From Glycomyces artemisiae (GTDB taxonomy: Bacteria; Actinomycetota; Actinomycetes; Mycobacteriales; Micromonosporaceae), in the NCBI RefSeq assembly GCF_003002955.1, contig NZ_PVTJ01000006.1, positions 124,001 through 188,000 on the forward strand: a stretch of 64,000 bases of DNA. Direction: 5' to 3'. The notes beneath the pieces were generated by a model. It was not told the origin of the DNA, did not search any database, and worked only from the letters and a program-made list of their open reading frames with translations. This document shows, piece after piece, positions 42,154 through 51,338 of the stretch; the stretch's first letter is position 1, and every line of letters starts with the position of its first letter. A program made the translations under genes and the position numbers.

Positions 42154-43532
42154 CGCTGCTCGCGGCCGTCCGCACGGCCGACCGCAGCGGAGCAGAGGAA
42201 GCACGGGGGCGCGAGGGCGCGTCGCTGACGTGGCTGCTCGCGGCCTACCCGCTGTGGTGGGCGCTGGGGCTCGGGGTCCTCGCGATCCCGTTCGTCGCGG
42301 CCGTCGCCGCCGTGAAGCTGGTGCGCCGCAGGTCGATCGCGGTGCCGCCCGCGTTCGGGTGGTGGCTGCTGTTCCTGCTCGCAGTGGTCCTCAGCCTCGC
42401 GAACCTCGGCGTGGACCCGCCCGGGGTCGTCCCCGAGACGTTCCTGTCGAGCCTGCCGGGCGCGACCTACCGGTTCGGGTTCTACTGCTGCTGCACGCTC
42501 ATCGCCCTGTGGGCGTACAACCTCGTCGTCGAAGGGAAGCTCGGCCGCACGCACCTGATCCGGCTCCTCGCGTGGCTGTTCGCGGTCACCGTCGCGGGCG
42601 GGCTGCTCGGCACGTTCTTCGGCGGCTTCGAGTACACGTCCCCGGTGGAGGCGCTGCTGCCGCAGGCCGTCGCGAAGGACGGGTTCGTGCAGTCGCTGGT
42701 CCACCCGCAGGCCGCGCAGACCATGGACTTCCTCGGCTACGAGACGCCGCGCCCGGCCGCCCCGTGGGGCTACACGAACACGTGGGGCAACAACTTCGCG
42801 ATCACCGCCGTCTGGTTCGTCGTCGCCGCGTTCTGCGCGCCAGTGAAGACGAAGTGGCGCGTCGCGGCCGTGGTGCTCCTGGCGGTCTCGCTGGTGCCCG
42901 CGGTCTACTCGATGAACCGCGGCCTGTGGCTGGGCCTCGCGGCGGTCGCGGTCTTCACCGCGCTGCGGCTCCTGGTGTCCGGCAGGCCCGGCGGGATGCT
43001 CGCGCTCGGCGGCGCCGGGTGCGCGGCCGTGCTCCTCGTCGTCCTCACTCCCTTGGGGACCGTGGTGCAGGCGCGCATGGACAACGGCCACTCCGACGAG
43101 GGCCGGGCGTTCTCCTCCGAGCGCGCCACCGAACTGGTCATGGCCCACTCGCCGGTCCTCGGGTTCGGGTCCACGCGCAAGACCCTCGGGTCCGGCGAGT
43201 CGATCGCCGTCGGCCCGACGCCCGAGTGCCCGCGCTGCGGCGGGCGGACCCTCGGCGGCAACGGCCAGCTGTGGCAGGTCATGTTCGCGCACGGCATCGC
43301 CGGCACGGTCGCGTACCTCGGGTTCGCGCTCGCGGTCCTGTGGCGCTTCAGATCCGACCACTCCCCGGTCGGCATCGCCGGAAGCGCCGTCGTCGCGTTC
43401 TCGCTGCTGACGATGTTCTACTACAACGCCCTCGTGACGCCGCTCCTGCTCACCCTGCTCAGCTACGTCCTCCTCGCCGCCAACAGAACCACCGCGCCCG
43501 CTGCCCAGGGCCCAGAGACGGAGAACCGATGA
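42150..43532 (+). CDS. O-antigen ligase/polymerase-like membrane protein
   Basis: 460 residues with about ten hydrophobic helices and one large extracytoplasmic loop (about 305-370), the layout of Wzy polymerases and O-antigen ligases. The loop includes MAHSPVLGFGSTRKTLGSG, resembling the family's P-x-x-G-x-G region, and an odd ECPRCGG CxxC element. Inferred job: joining repeat units on the outer membrane face of the cytoplasmic membrane. Starts with ATG overlapping the wzz-like stop and ends overlapping the next start (ATGA both times). Confidence 0.82.
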   Translation: MTLLAAVRTADRSGAEEARGREGASLTWLLAAYPLWWALGLGVLAIPFVAAVAAVKLVRRRSIAVPPAFGWWLLFLLAVVLSLANLGVDPPGVVPETFLSSLPGATYRFGFYCCCTLIALWAYNLVVEGKLGRTHLIRLLAWLFAVTVAGGLLGTFFGGFEYTSPVEALLPQAVAKDGFVQSLVHPQAAQTMDFLGYETPRPAAPWGYTNTWGNNFAITAVWFVVAAFCAPVKTKWRVAAVVLLAVSLVPAVYSMNRGLWLGLAAVAVFTALRLLVSGRPGGMLALGGAGCAAVLLVVLTPLGTVVQARMDNGHSDEGRAFSSERATELVMAHSPVLGFGSTRKTLGSGESIAVGPTPECPRCGGRTLGGNGQLWQVMFAHGIAGTVAYLGFALAVLWRFRSDHSPVGIAGSAVVAFSLLTMFYYNALVTPLLLTLLSYVLLAANRTTAPAAQGPETENR

Positions 43533-44773
43533 GTCGAGCACTGAAGACCGCCGACGACCTGCGACGGCGGGCGACGTACCTCGCCGAGGTCGTCGACCAG
43601 CTGTATCCCGGGGGCGCGGCCGCCGACGCGCCCGCAAGGCCGTACATCGTCGTGCCCGGACGGCGCAGGCCCCGCGTCCTCATCCCGGCCGCCGACCGGA
43701 AGGTCGCCGCCGCGGCCCTCGCCCGGTACGCGCGCCCGGCCGCGCGCGGCGCCCGACTCAAGCGCGACGCCGCGGTCCTGGCGCTGCGCCTGGGCCTGGA
43801 CCGGATGCTCCTGCCGCACCGCGTGAAAGTCGGCGGCGCTGAGGGGATCGACGACCACCTCGCGGCGGTCCTCGGCCACGACGTGCACCTGAGCATCCAC
43901 ATCGGGCCGGCGCGGGCGAACCGCAAGCCGGTGCTCCAGATCCTCGACGGGGACGCGAACACCGTCGCGTTCGCGAAGCTCGGCGTCAACGCGCTCACCA
44001 GGGAGCTCGTGGACGCCGAGACCGCCGCGATCAAGCGCCTCAGCGAGTTCTGCGACCTGAAGCTGGTGCAGGTGCCGCGGCTCCTGCACGCCGGGAACTG
44101 GAACGGCCACAACCTGATGGTCACCTCCGCGCTCCCGGCGTGGGAGGCGCCCGCCGACCTCGGGCCCGCGCGCCGCAGCGCCGCCATGCGCGAGCTCGCC
44201 GACGCGTGCGGCACCAGCCGGTTCCCGCTCGGCGAGTCCGACTACGCCGCGCGGCTGCGCCTGCGGCTCAAGGCCCTCACCGACCGCGGCGAGCCCGACG
44301 CCGACACGCTCCAGACCGCCGGGGAGACGCTCCTGGACCGGTACGGGTCCACGACGATGACGTTCGGCGCCTGGCACGGCGACTGGGCCCCGTGGAACAT
44401 GCGCGAGACCCCCGACCGGATCTGCCTGTGGGACCTGGAGCGGTTCGAGACCGGCGTCCCCTACGGCTTCGACGCGGCCCACTACCGGCTCCAGGACGAC
44501 ATCGTCACCAAGGCCGCGGACCCGACCACGGCCGTCCTCGGGCTCGTCGCCGACGCGCCGCAGATCCTGGCCCCCATGGGGGTCGCGCCCGGCGAGGCCG
44601 AGCCGACCGCGCTGCTGTACCTCGTGGACCTCGCCGCCCGCTACATGGGCGACCAGGCCGAGCGCGCGGGCGCCGCGCTCGGGGCGCTGGGCCGCTGGCT
44701 CCTGCCGACCCTGCTGCGCCACATCGCCCGCCAGCGGACCGCGCAGGCCGGCTCCACCGACGGAACCTGTTGA
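43529..44773 (+). CDS. APH-fold phosphotransferase of the polysaccharide locus
   Basis: 414 residues. It has the APH catalytic loop as WHGDWAPWNM (HxDxxxxN type) and the metal-binding LWDLERFE. The first 170 residues are Arg/Ala-rich and form the N-lobe. Genes of this type recur next to O-antigen polymerase and sulfotransferase genes in actinobacterial polysaccharide clusters, as I recall, with no assigned substrate; sugar or glycan phosphorylation is an inference. ATGA overlap with the polymerase gene, GGAG ribosome site. Confidence 0.8.
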   Translation: MSRALKTADDLRRRATYLAEVVDQLYPGGAAADAPARPYIVVPGRRRPRVLIPAADRKVAAAALARYARPAARGARLKRDAAVLALRLGLDRMLLPHRVKVGGAEGIDDHLAAVLGHDVHLSIHIGPARANRKPVLQILDGDANTVAFAKLGVNALTRELVDAETAAIKRLSEFCDLKLVQVPRLLHAGNWNGHNLMVTSALPAWEAPADLGPARRSAAMRELADACGTSRFPLGESDYAARLRLRLKALTDRGEPDADTLQTAGETLLDRYGSTTMTFGAWHGDWAPWNMRETPDRICLWDLERFETGVPYGFDAAHYRLQDDIVTKAADPTTAVLGLVADAPQILAPMGVAPGEAEPTALLYLVDLAARYMGDQAERAGAALGALGRWLLPTLLRHIARQRTAQAGSTDGTC

Positions 44774-44789
44774 GCGGCAAGGAAGCACC

Positions 44790-45674
44790 ATGAGCCAGCG
44801 GACACTGCGCGAGCGCATCCCGACCCAGTTGAAGGCCGTCGTCGGCCACTCGTCGCGCACATTCGGGCGCCTGACGGCCTCCTCGCGGATGCTGCCGGGC
44901 CTGCTCGTGTGCGGCGGCCAGCGCTGCGGCACCACGTCCCTGTACCGGGCCTTGGCCCAGCACCCGGCGATCCTGAAGCCGGTGCTCCACAAGGGCGTCC
45001 ACTACTTCGACACGAACTACCGGCGCGGCCCGGCGTGGTACCGCGGGCACTTCCCGACGCAGGGCGCGGCGGCGCGGATCGCCGACCGGACCGGGCTCGC
45101 GCCGGTCGCGTTCGAATCGAGCCCGTACTACCTGTACCACCCGCTCGCGGCCGAGCGCTTCGCGCGGGACCTGCCCGGCGTCAAGGTGATCGTGCTCGTG
45201 CGCGACCCGGTCGAGCGGGCCTGGTCGCACCACGCGCACGAGGTGGCGCGCGGGTTCGAGCCGATCGCGGACTTCGCGGAGGCCGTGGAGGCCGAGTCCG
45301 CGCGCCTCGACGGCGTCGAGGAGCGGCTCCGGGCCGACCCGTCGCTGTACAGCTTCGACCACCAGCACCACGCGTACACCGCGCGCGGCCAGTACACGGA
45401 CTTCCTGGAGCCGCTCGCGGAGCACGTGGGCCGGGACCGGGTGCTCGTGCTCGACTCGGGCGAGTTCTTCACGCGGCCCGACGACGCGTTCGAGCGGGTC
45501 CTGCGGTTCCTGGGCCTGCCGTGGATCGGGGACTTCCAGTTCGCGCGCCACAACGCGCGGGGGCGGCCCTCGCCGATGTCCCCGGAGCTGCGCGAGCTCC
45601 TGACGGAGCATTACGGGCCGTACGACGAGCGGCTCGCGGAATGGCTTGGGGGCGTGCCGAGTTGGCGGCGCTGA
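44790..45674 (+). CDS. PAPS-dependent sulfotransferase
   Basis: 294-residue cytosolic sulfotransferase. The 5'-phosphosulfate-binding loop is GGQRCGTTSLYRAL (42-55), and the 3'-phosphate-binding motif is LVRDPVERAWSHHAHE. The GVHYFDTNYRRG segment and YTDFLEPLAEHVG match heparan-type sugar sulfotransferases. It probably adds sulfate to a sugar of the polymer or its lipid-linked unit. ATG start 16 bp after the APH gene; overlaps the flippase gene by 34 bp. Confidence 0.9.
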   Translation: MSQRTLRERIPTQLKAVVGHSSRTFGRLTASSRMLPGLLVCGGQRCGTTSLYRALAQHPAILKPVLHKGVHYFDTNYRRGPAWYRGHFPTQGAAARIADRTGLAPVAFESSPYYLYHPLAAERFARDLPGVKVIVLVRDPVERAWSHHAHEVARGFEPIADFAEAVEAESARLDGVEERLRADPSLYSFDHQHHAYTARGQYTDFLEPLAEHVGRDRVLVLDSGEFFTRPDDAFERVLRFLGLPWIGDFQFARHNARGRPSPMSPELRELLTEHYGPYDERLAEWLGGVPSWRR

Positions 45675-47128
45675 CCGCGCAAGGCGCTGCGCAGGAGGCC
45701 GCCGGGCGCGAGGAGTTGCGCGGCACCGCGCGCGGGGGCCTCGCGAACCTCGTGGGGGCCGCGGTCTCCGGGCTCGGGGGCCTGGCCGTCACGTGGCTCG
45801 CGGCCGTGGCGCTGTCCCCCGCGGAGGCGGGCGCGTTCTTCGCGGCGACCTCGGTGTTCATGCTCGCGGGCGCGCTCGCGCGGCTGGGGACGCCGACCGG
45901 GCTCGTGTACTGGGTCGCGCGGCTGCACCGGAACGGGCGGGACGCGGCCGTCGGGTCGGTCCTGCGCCTGGGGCTGTGGCCCGCGGCGATCGCGTCGTTC
46001 GCGGCGGCCCTGGTGCTGCTCCTGACGGCCGAGCTGTTCGCGCGCCCGGACCTGGTGCGGCTGCTCGCGGTGTTCATCCCCGCGTCGGTGGCGATGGAGT
46101 CGCTGCTCGCGGCGACCCGCGGGTACCGGCTCATGGGGCCGTCGGTGGTCATCGACAAGCTCGGCCGCACGGTCGCGCAGCTCGCGGGGCTCGGAGCGAT
46201 CGCGCTGGCGGGCACGGCGACCGCGCAGTGGATCACGTTCGCGTGGGTGCTGCCGTACCTGCCCGCGGCGCTGGCGGCGGGCTGGTACCTGCTGCGGCGC
46301 CACCGGGCGGCGGCGGTGGACCCGGCGTTCCCCGACCGGGTGTCGGGGCGGGCGTTCTGGGGGTTCACGGCCCCGCGGGCGGCGGCGAGCGTCGCGCAGC
46401 TGGGGTTGCAGCGCCTCGACATCATCATGGTCGCGGCGCTCGCGGGGCTCGGGGCGGCGGCGGTGTACACGGTGGCGACGCGGTTCGTGATCGTCGGGCA
46501 GATGGCCTCGGGCGCGGTGGGCCAGTCGGTGCAGCCGCGCGCGGCGGCGGCGATGGCCGCCGGGGAGCCCGCGTCGGCGCGGGCGCTGTACCAGGAGTCG
46601 ACGGCGTGGATCGTGGCCCTGACCTGGCCGGTGTACCTGGCGGTGGGGCTGCTCGCCGACTGGTACCTGCGGCTGTTCGGCGGGGAGTACGCGACGGGCG
46701 AGGCGCGGCTGGTGGTGTGGATCCTGGTGCCCGGGATGATGATCGGGGCGGCCTGCGGGGTGGTCGACTCGATGCTGTCGATGGCGGGGAAGACCTCGTG
46801 GCAGCTGATCGACGTCTCGATTTCACTCGTCGTCAATGTCGGATTGAACCTCGCGTTGATTCCCGCGATGGGGGTCGTCGGCGCGGCGATCGCGTGGTCG
46901 GCGGCCGTTCTGGTCAATAATTTGGTTCCACTCGCGCAGCTGTGGCGCGCTTTCGGGCTGCATCCGTTCGGGGCCCTGACGAGGCGGGCCCTGCTCGCGG
47001 CGGGCCTGCTGTTCGGGGCCCTGCCGCTGGCGGCGGCGCCGTTCGGGCCGCTGTGGACGCTCGCCGCCCTCGGGGCGGCGGGGGCCGCGTGGGCGGTGGC
47101 GCTCCTGCGCTACCGGGCAGGGATCTGA
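45641..47128 (+). CDS. Polysaccharide flippase (MOP/Wzx-like)
   Basis: 495 residues with about 12-14 transmembrane helices evenly spread, typical of the MOP exporter superfamily. An internal FWGFTAPRAAASVAQLGLQR segment corresponds to the second-half repeat. It probably flips lipid-linked repeat units outward. The start is uncertain: ATG 45641 overlaps the sulfotransferase gene by 34 bases and lacks a ribosome site; a TTG at 45662 is an alternative. Codon 3' part near 46820-46925 is noticeably less GC-rich than the rest. Confidence 0.85.
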   Translation: MAWGRAELAALTAQGAAQEAAGREELRGTARGGLANLVGAAVSGLGGLAVTWLAAVALSPAEAGAFFAATSVFMLAGALARLGTPTGLVYWVARLHRNGRDAAVGSVLRLGLWPAAIASFAAALVLLLTAELFARPDLVRLLAVFIPASVAMESLLAATRGYRLMGPSVVIDKLGRTVAQLAGLGAIALAGTATAQWITFAWVLPYLPAALAAGWYLLRRHRAAAVDPAFPDRVSGRAFWGFTAPRAAASVAQLGLQRLDIIMVAALAGLGAAAVYTVATRFVIVGQMASGAVGQSVQPRAAAAMAAGEPASARALYQESTAWIVALTWPVYLAVGLLADWYLRLFGGEYATGEARLVVWILVPGMMIGAACGVVDSMLSMAGKTSWQLIDVSISLVVNVGLNLALIPAMGVVGAAIAWSAAVLVNNLVPLAQLWRAFGLHPFGALTRRALLAAGLLFGALPLAAAPFGPLWTLAALGAAGAAWAVALLRYRAGI

Positions 47129-47145
47129 ACGTCGAAGGGAACACC

Positions 47146-47877
47146 GTGGCAGCCAACTACACCGAGGTCTTCCAGGACCCGACCGCGGTCGAGAAGTACG
47201 CCGAGCGCACGTACGCGCCGGGGACGTTCTCGTCGATCGTGTCGAGCCGCCAGACCGGGTGGCTGCGCGGGTTCGTGCCGCACGCGTTCGCCATGCCGCC
47301 GGTGCACCACGACTTCGCGTGCGGCACGGGCCGGGTGGCGCGGATGCTCGCGGGCCTGGTGTCGGTGTCGCACGGGTACGACACGTCGGAGGCGATGCTC
47401 CAGAAGGGCCGCGAGCTGGGCACGCCCGGGCACGCGCACCTGGTGGCGCCGGGTCTGGCGGTGCCCGAGCCCGACGAGACGCGCCAGCGCCTGGTGACGG
47501 CGTTCCGGTTCGTGCTCAACGTGGACCTGCATCTGCGGGACCAGCTCATGGACTTCGCGTCGGCGGCGCTGCCGGACGCGGACTCGGGGCTGCTGCTGGT
47601 CGAGAACCACGGGAACGCGTCGTCGCTGCGGCACCTGCGCAAGACGTTCGGGCGCCTGGACGCGCACACGTGGTTCCAGGAGCTGTCGCACGAGGAGATG
47701 CGGGAGCTGTTCGACCGGCACGGGTTCGAGCTGGTCGGCATGCAGGGCTTCACGATGTTCACGCAGGGCTGCTACCGGGCGCTGTGGGCGTGGGCGTCGA
47801 AGGCCGCCGACGCGGCGCTGTGCTCGCCGATGTCGAAGTGGGCCACCGACGTCGTGTACATCGCGCGGCGGCGCTAG
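47146..47877 (+). CDS. SAM-dependent methyltransferase
   Basis: 243 residues, class I fold, with motif I as HHDFACGTGRVARMLAG, acidic motif II after GYDTSEAMLQKG, and a Trp-rich C-terminus. Probably methylates a sugar or the lipid-linked intermediate, given its place 17 bp after the flippase gene. GTG start with GAAGGGA upstream. Confidence 0.85.
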   Translation: MAANYTEVFQDPTAVEKYAERTYAPGTFSSIVSSRQTGWLRGFVPHAFAMPPVHHDFACGTGRVARMLAGLVSVSHGYDTSEAMLQKGRELGTPGHAHLVAPGLAVPEPDETRQRLVTAFRFVLNVDLHLRDQLMDFASAALPDADSGLLLVENHGNASSLRHLRKTFGRLDAHTWFQELSHEEMRELFDRHGFELVGMQGFTMFTQGCYRALWAWASKAADAALCSPMSKWATDVVYIARRR

Positions 47878-47897
47878 CACGGGCCTCTGGGGGCGTT

Positions 47898-48719
47898 TCA
47901 GGGCCTTCTGCGGCGGTCCTGCGCGGCCTCGGCGAGGAGCCGGGCGGCTTCGGGGAGGTCGTCGCGCAGGTACCTGCGGACGAGGCGGCGCGGCTCGGAG
48001 CACATGCGGAACAGCCATTCGGTGCCGGTGCGCTGCATCCACTTCGGGGCGCGGCGCCGGTATCCGGCGATGAAGTCGATGCTCGCGCCGCAGCCGAGGA
48101 ACCAGGTCTGCGGCGCGGTGGCGCGCAGGCGGACGGAGACGAGTTCCTGCTTGGGGAAGCCGAGGCCGACGTAGACGAGGTCGGGCGCGGCGGCGGCGAG
48201 GCGCTCGGCGAGGTCGTTCCAGAGGGCGGCGTCGCGGTCGAAGCCCATGGGCGGGCACCAGGCGCCGACGACTTTCAGTCCCGGGTAGCGGGTTTCGAGG
48301 ACCCGGGCGGCGCGCTCGGTGGGGCGCGCGGCGTCATCGGGGGTGCCGCCGAGGAGCGCGACGCGCAGGCCCCGCTGCGCGGCGGCTTCGGCGAGGCTCC
48401 AGACGAGGTCCGATCCGGCGACGCGCTCGGGCAGGGGCGTCCCGGCGACGCGGGAGGCCCACACGAGCGGTGCGCCGTCGGCGGTGACGAGGTCCGCGGC
48501 GCCGACGACCGCGCGCAGGGCGCGGGAGCGGCGCGCGGCCGCGAGGATGTCGACGTTCGGGGTGACGATGTGCCCGCCGCGGCCGGCCTCGATCGCGTCG
48601 AGCACGCGGGCGACCGCCGCAGCCCCGGTGACCGGGTCGATGCCGATGCCGCCCATGCGGATCCGTGTCGAAGTCCTGCCATCCGCACCGTCGGCGCGCG
48701 CAGGGCCCAAGCGCTCCAT
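47898..48719 (-). CDS. WecG/TagA/CpsF-family glycosyltransferase
   Basis: 273 residues with GT26 family landmarks: HIVTPNVDILAAARRS, VTADGAPLVWAS, LLGGTPDD, and VYVGLGFPKQELV with the Gln/Glu expected in the active site. GT26 enzymes add ManNAcA- or ManNAc-type sugars to a lipid-linked acceptor. It is the only reversed gene inside the locus and converges on the methyltransferase gene with 20 bp between. Start ATG 48719 has no clear ribosome site; an ATG at 48656 is an alternative that begins at the conserved part. Confidence 0.88.
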   Translation of the reverse strand: MERLGPARADGADGRTSTRIRMGGIGIDPVTGAAAVARVLDAIEAGRGGHIVTPNVDILAAARRSRALRAVVGAADLVTADGAPLVWASRVAGTPLPERVAGSDLVWSLAEAAAQRGLRVALLGGTPDDAARPTERAARVLETRYPGLKVVGAWCPPMGFDRDAALWNDLAERLAAAAPDLVYVGLGFPKQELVSVRLRATAPQTWFLGCGASIDFIAGYRRRAPKWMQRTGTEWLFRMCSEPRRLVRRYLRDDLPEAARLLAEAAQDRRRRP

Positions 48720-48827
48720 GACATCAGACGCTAAGGCCCCGCGGGCGGTTTTCCGGGATTTTTCGCCGCAGGGCGTGTCCCCGACCCCACCTCGGCTCGT
48801 TATAGGAGTCGACAGGGGGCAACGAGG

Positions 48828-49862
48828 GTGAGCGAGGGTTCAGTGAGCTGGAGAACGGCCGAGCAGTCCGAGCAGTCCGAGAACCGCGTGAAAGTGGTCT
48901 TCATCGGCGGCCTGGGCCGCAGCGGCACCACGCTCCTGGAGCGGCTGCTGGGACAGCTCCCGGGGGTCGTCCCGCTCGGGGAGATCACCCACCTGTGGGA
49001 GCGGGACCTGGTCGGGAACGAGATGTGCGCGTGCGGCGCGACGTTCTCGCACTGCGAGTTCTGGCAGCGGATCGGGCAGCGGGCGTTCGGGTCCTGGGAG
49101 GACGTGGACGTCGAGCGGCTGAATGCGCTGAAGGCCACGGTGGACCGGACCAGGCACATCCCGGCGCTCGCGTCCAAAAAGCTCGCCCCGGCGCAGCACC
49201 AGCTCGTCGCGGAGTACGCCGAGTACTTCGAGAAGATCTACTCGGCCGCCGCGAAGGACACGCGCGCGCAGGTCGTCGTCGACTCCTCCAAGCACGCGTC
49301 GCTGGCGTACTGCCTGCGGTGGTCGCCGAAGATCGACCTGCGGGTGATGCACGTGGTGCGCGACTCGCGGGGCGTCGCGTACTCGTGGACGAAGCAGGTG
49401 AGGCGGCCCGAGTCCCCCACCGGGGACCAGATGACCCGCTACTCCCCCGCGAAGGCCGCGATGCTGTGGAACGCGCAGAACGCCGCGTTCAGCCTGCTCG
49501 CGCGCCGCGGGGTGCCGGTGCGGCGGGTCCGGTACGAGCGGATCATCCAGCGGCCCAGGCGCGTCATCGCCTCGCTCGCGCGGTTCTGCGGGCTCGACCT
49601 GGTCGAGTCGGACCTGAACTTCATCGGCGACGGCTGGGCGGATCTCGGCCCGAGCCACTCGGCGGCCGGGAACCCGATGCGGTTCACCGTGGGCCGCATC
49701 CCGATCCGGCCCGACGAGGCGTGGACCGAGGACCTGCCCGACGGGACGCGGCGGATGGTGTCGACGCTGACGCGCCCGCTCCTGGGCCGGTACGGCTATC
49801 TCGCCGAAGACGAGGCACCCTTGGAGGAACCCGCCCTTGAAGAGGTGAGCGCACGTGACTGA
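48828..49862 (+). CDS. Second sulfotransferase of the locus
   Basis: 344 residues. The 5'-PSB loop is GGLGRSGTTLLERLL (27-41), followed by a cysteine pair region (MCACGATFSHC) and the 3'-PB motif VVRDSRGVAYSW. The KHASLAYCLRW stretch is typical of the bacterial sulfotransferase family. GTG start; a second in-frame GTG at 48843 is an alternative. It is too different from the first sulfotransferase to be a recent duplicate, so two positions or sugars may be sulfated (inference). Overlaps the GT2 gene by eight bases. Confidence 0.88.
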   Translation: MSEGSVSWRTAEQSEQSENRVKVVFIGGLGRSGTTLLERLLGQLPGVVPLGEITHLWERDLVGNEMCACGATFSHCEFWQRIGQRAFGSWEDVDVERLNALKATVDRTRHIPALASKKLAPAQHQLVAEYAEYFEKIYSAAAKDTRAQVVVDSSKHASLAYCLRWSPKIDLRVMHVVRDSRGVAYSWTKQVRRPESPTGDQMTRYSPAKAAMLWNAQNAAFSLLARRGVPVRRVRYERIIQRPRRVIASLARFCGLDLVESDLNFIGDGWADLGPSHSAAGNPMRFTVGRIPIRPDEAWTEDLPDGTRRMVSTLTRPLLGRYGYLAEDEAPLEEPALEEVSARD

Positions 49863-50760
49863 CTGGCCCTCAGTCGGAGTCGTGATCCCGACGCACGACC
49901 GCCCGCAGCAGGTGCGCGCGGCCCTGCGCTCGGTCCTGACCCAGTTCTACCCCGGCGACCTGGAAGTGGTCGTGGTCTTCGACCGCGCCAAACCCACCGG
50001 CGACCTCGCCGACGACGGCGACCGGCCGGTCCGGGAGGTCAAGAACGAGCGCACCCCGGGCCTCGCGGGCGCCCGCAACACCGGGATCACCGCGCTGGAC
50101 ACCGAGCTCGTGGCGTTCCTCGACGACGACGACGAATGGCTCCCCGGGAAGCTCGCCGCGCAGGTGGCGGCCCTGGGCACCGAGGCGGAGCTGTGCACCA
50201 CCGCGATCGAGGTCGACTACCGCGGCAGGCGGAACGCGCGGCTCGCGCAGCAGTCGACGGTGCGGCACGCGGACCTGCTCAGGTCCCGCATGATGATGCT
50301 CCACTCCTCGACGTTCCTGTTCCGCCGCTCGGCGCTCCTGGGCGGGCTCGGGCTCGTCGCCGAGGACGCGCCCGGCAGCCAGAACGAGGACTGGGACATG
50401 CTCCTGCGGGCGTCCCGGCGCCGGCCGATCGCGCACGTGGACACGCCGTACGCGCTCGTCAACTGGGCCGGGTCGCACTTCGAGACCCGCTGGGACACCA
50501 AGATCTCGTCGCTGCGGTGGATCCTCGACCGGCACCCGGAGATCCACGGCAGCCCCGAGGGCGCCGCGCGCGTCTACGGGCAGATCGCCTGCTGGCACGC
50601 GGCCATCGGCGACCGCAAGGAGGCGCTGCGGTGGGCGCTGCGCGCCACGAAGGCGAACCCGGGCGAGCCGCGCGCGGCCGTCGCGGCGGCGGCAGCGGCG
50701 GGCATCGTCGGCGTCCCCGCGGTCATGGCGGCGCTCCACAGGAGAGGCCGCGGCATCTGA
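49855..50760 (+). CDS. Family 2 glycosyltransferase
   Basis: 301 residues, GT-A fold: VVIPTHDRPQQVRAALRSV beginning, GLAGARNTGI, and the metal-binding AFLDDDDEW (Asp at 90-93). A late NEDWDMLLR corresponds to the catalytic base region. Soluble or peripheral; adds one sugar to the repeat unit. GTG start inside the end of the sulfotransferase gene. Its stop lies only 5 bp from the stop of the convergent PIN gene, with no terminator visible. Confidence 0.9.
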   Translation: MTDWPSVGVVIPTHDRPQQVRAALRSVLTQFYPGDLEVVVVFDRAKPTGDLADDGDRPVREVKNERTPGLAGARNTGITALDTELVAFLDDDDEWLPGKLAAQVAALGTEAELCTTAIEVDYRGRRNARLAQQSTVRHADLLRSRMMMLHSSTFLFRRSALLGGLGLVAEDAPGSQNEDWDMLLRASRRRPIAHVDTPYALVNWAGSHFETRWDTKISSLRWILDRHPEIHGSPEGAARVYGQIACWHAAIGDRKEALRWALRATKANPGEPRAAVAAAAAAGIVGVPAVMAALHRRGRGI

Positions 50761-50765
50761 CCTGG

Positions 50766-51338
50766 TCAACGCTTGGGCTTCGCCCAGCGGCCGAGCTTGT
50801 TCTCCTTTACGAAGTCGGGAAACTCAGTACCGTTGCAGGGTAGTCGCATCCCCGAGTCCGCCAATGCATTGACGAGATTGCACAGCTGGACCTCGGTCGC
50901 GCCTCCGACACGCCACACCTCCGCCAGGAGCCACAGGGTGCCGTGCACCTCACCGTGATGCTGAAGCGCCACCCGCTTGGCGGCCTGGTCATCCACGAGT
51001 GCAGTCACATTCAATTCTGCAGCGACTGCCATCACGCTGGCCTCGCCGAGATCCCTGTCATTCTGCGAGCCGAACATTGTGGTCCAGCGGACGAAACTCG
51101 TCAATCGTTCAACACTGGAGTCCATCCGTTGGAACGAGATCCACTCCTGGCCGGCGACAGCCTCCAGCTGTGGGTACTTCACTGCTCCGCGGCGGATCTC
51201 GTCCAATACGACCGTGGTCGAGTAGCAGGGCACCCCACTGACATAATGGCCCAGTACATCTATCCTGTCGGCGATTGCAAAATGACTCAGGCAGGTCGTA
51301 TCGAAGACAAGTCCGTTGATGTCGAGGCTCAGCGCCAC
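50766..51338 (-). CDS. PIN-domain protein, likely toxin
   Basis: 190 residues. The first 130 fit a PIN nuclease: Asp13 in VFDTTCLSHF, Glu47 in VVLDEIRRG, the NDRDLGEASVMAVA motif (Asp96/Glu99) and ALVDDQAAKRVA (Asp116/117). These are the four acidic positions of the RNase active site. The C-terminal 60 residues extend beyond a minimal PIN domain. GTG start overlapping the stop of the XRE-ImmA gene by ten bases, so they are translationally coupled. Base composition is clearly less GC-rich than the flanking genes, which suggests acquisition. Confidence 0.8.
   Translation of the reverse strand: MALSLDINGLVFDTTCLSHFAIADRIDVLGHYVSGVPCYSTTVVLDEIRRGAVKYPQLEAVAGQEWISFQRMDSSVERLTSFVRWTTMFGSQNDRDLGEASVMAVAAELNVTALVDDQAAKRVALQHHGEVHGTLWLLAEVWRVGGATEVQLCNLVNALADSGMRLPCNGTEFPDFVKENKLGRWAKPKR

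Noticed and set aside
44909-45640. N-terminal extension of the flippase frame back through the sulfotransferase gene
   Set aside because: It overlaps a clear sulfotransferase in another frame and is not membrane-like; the flippase starts near 45641.
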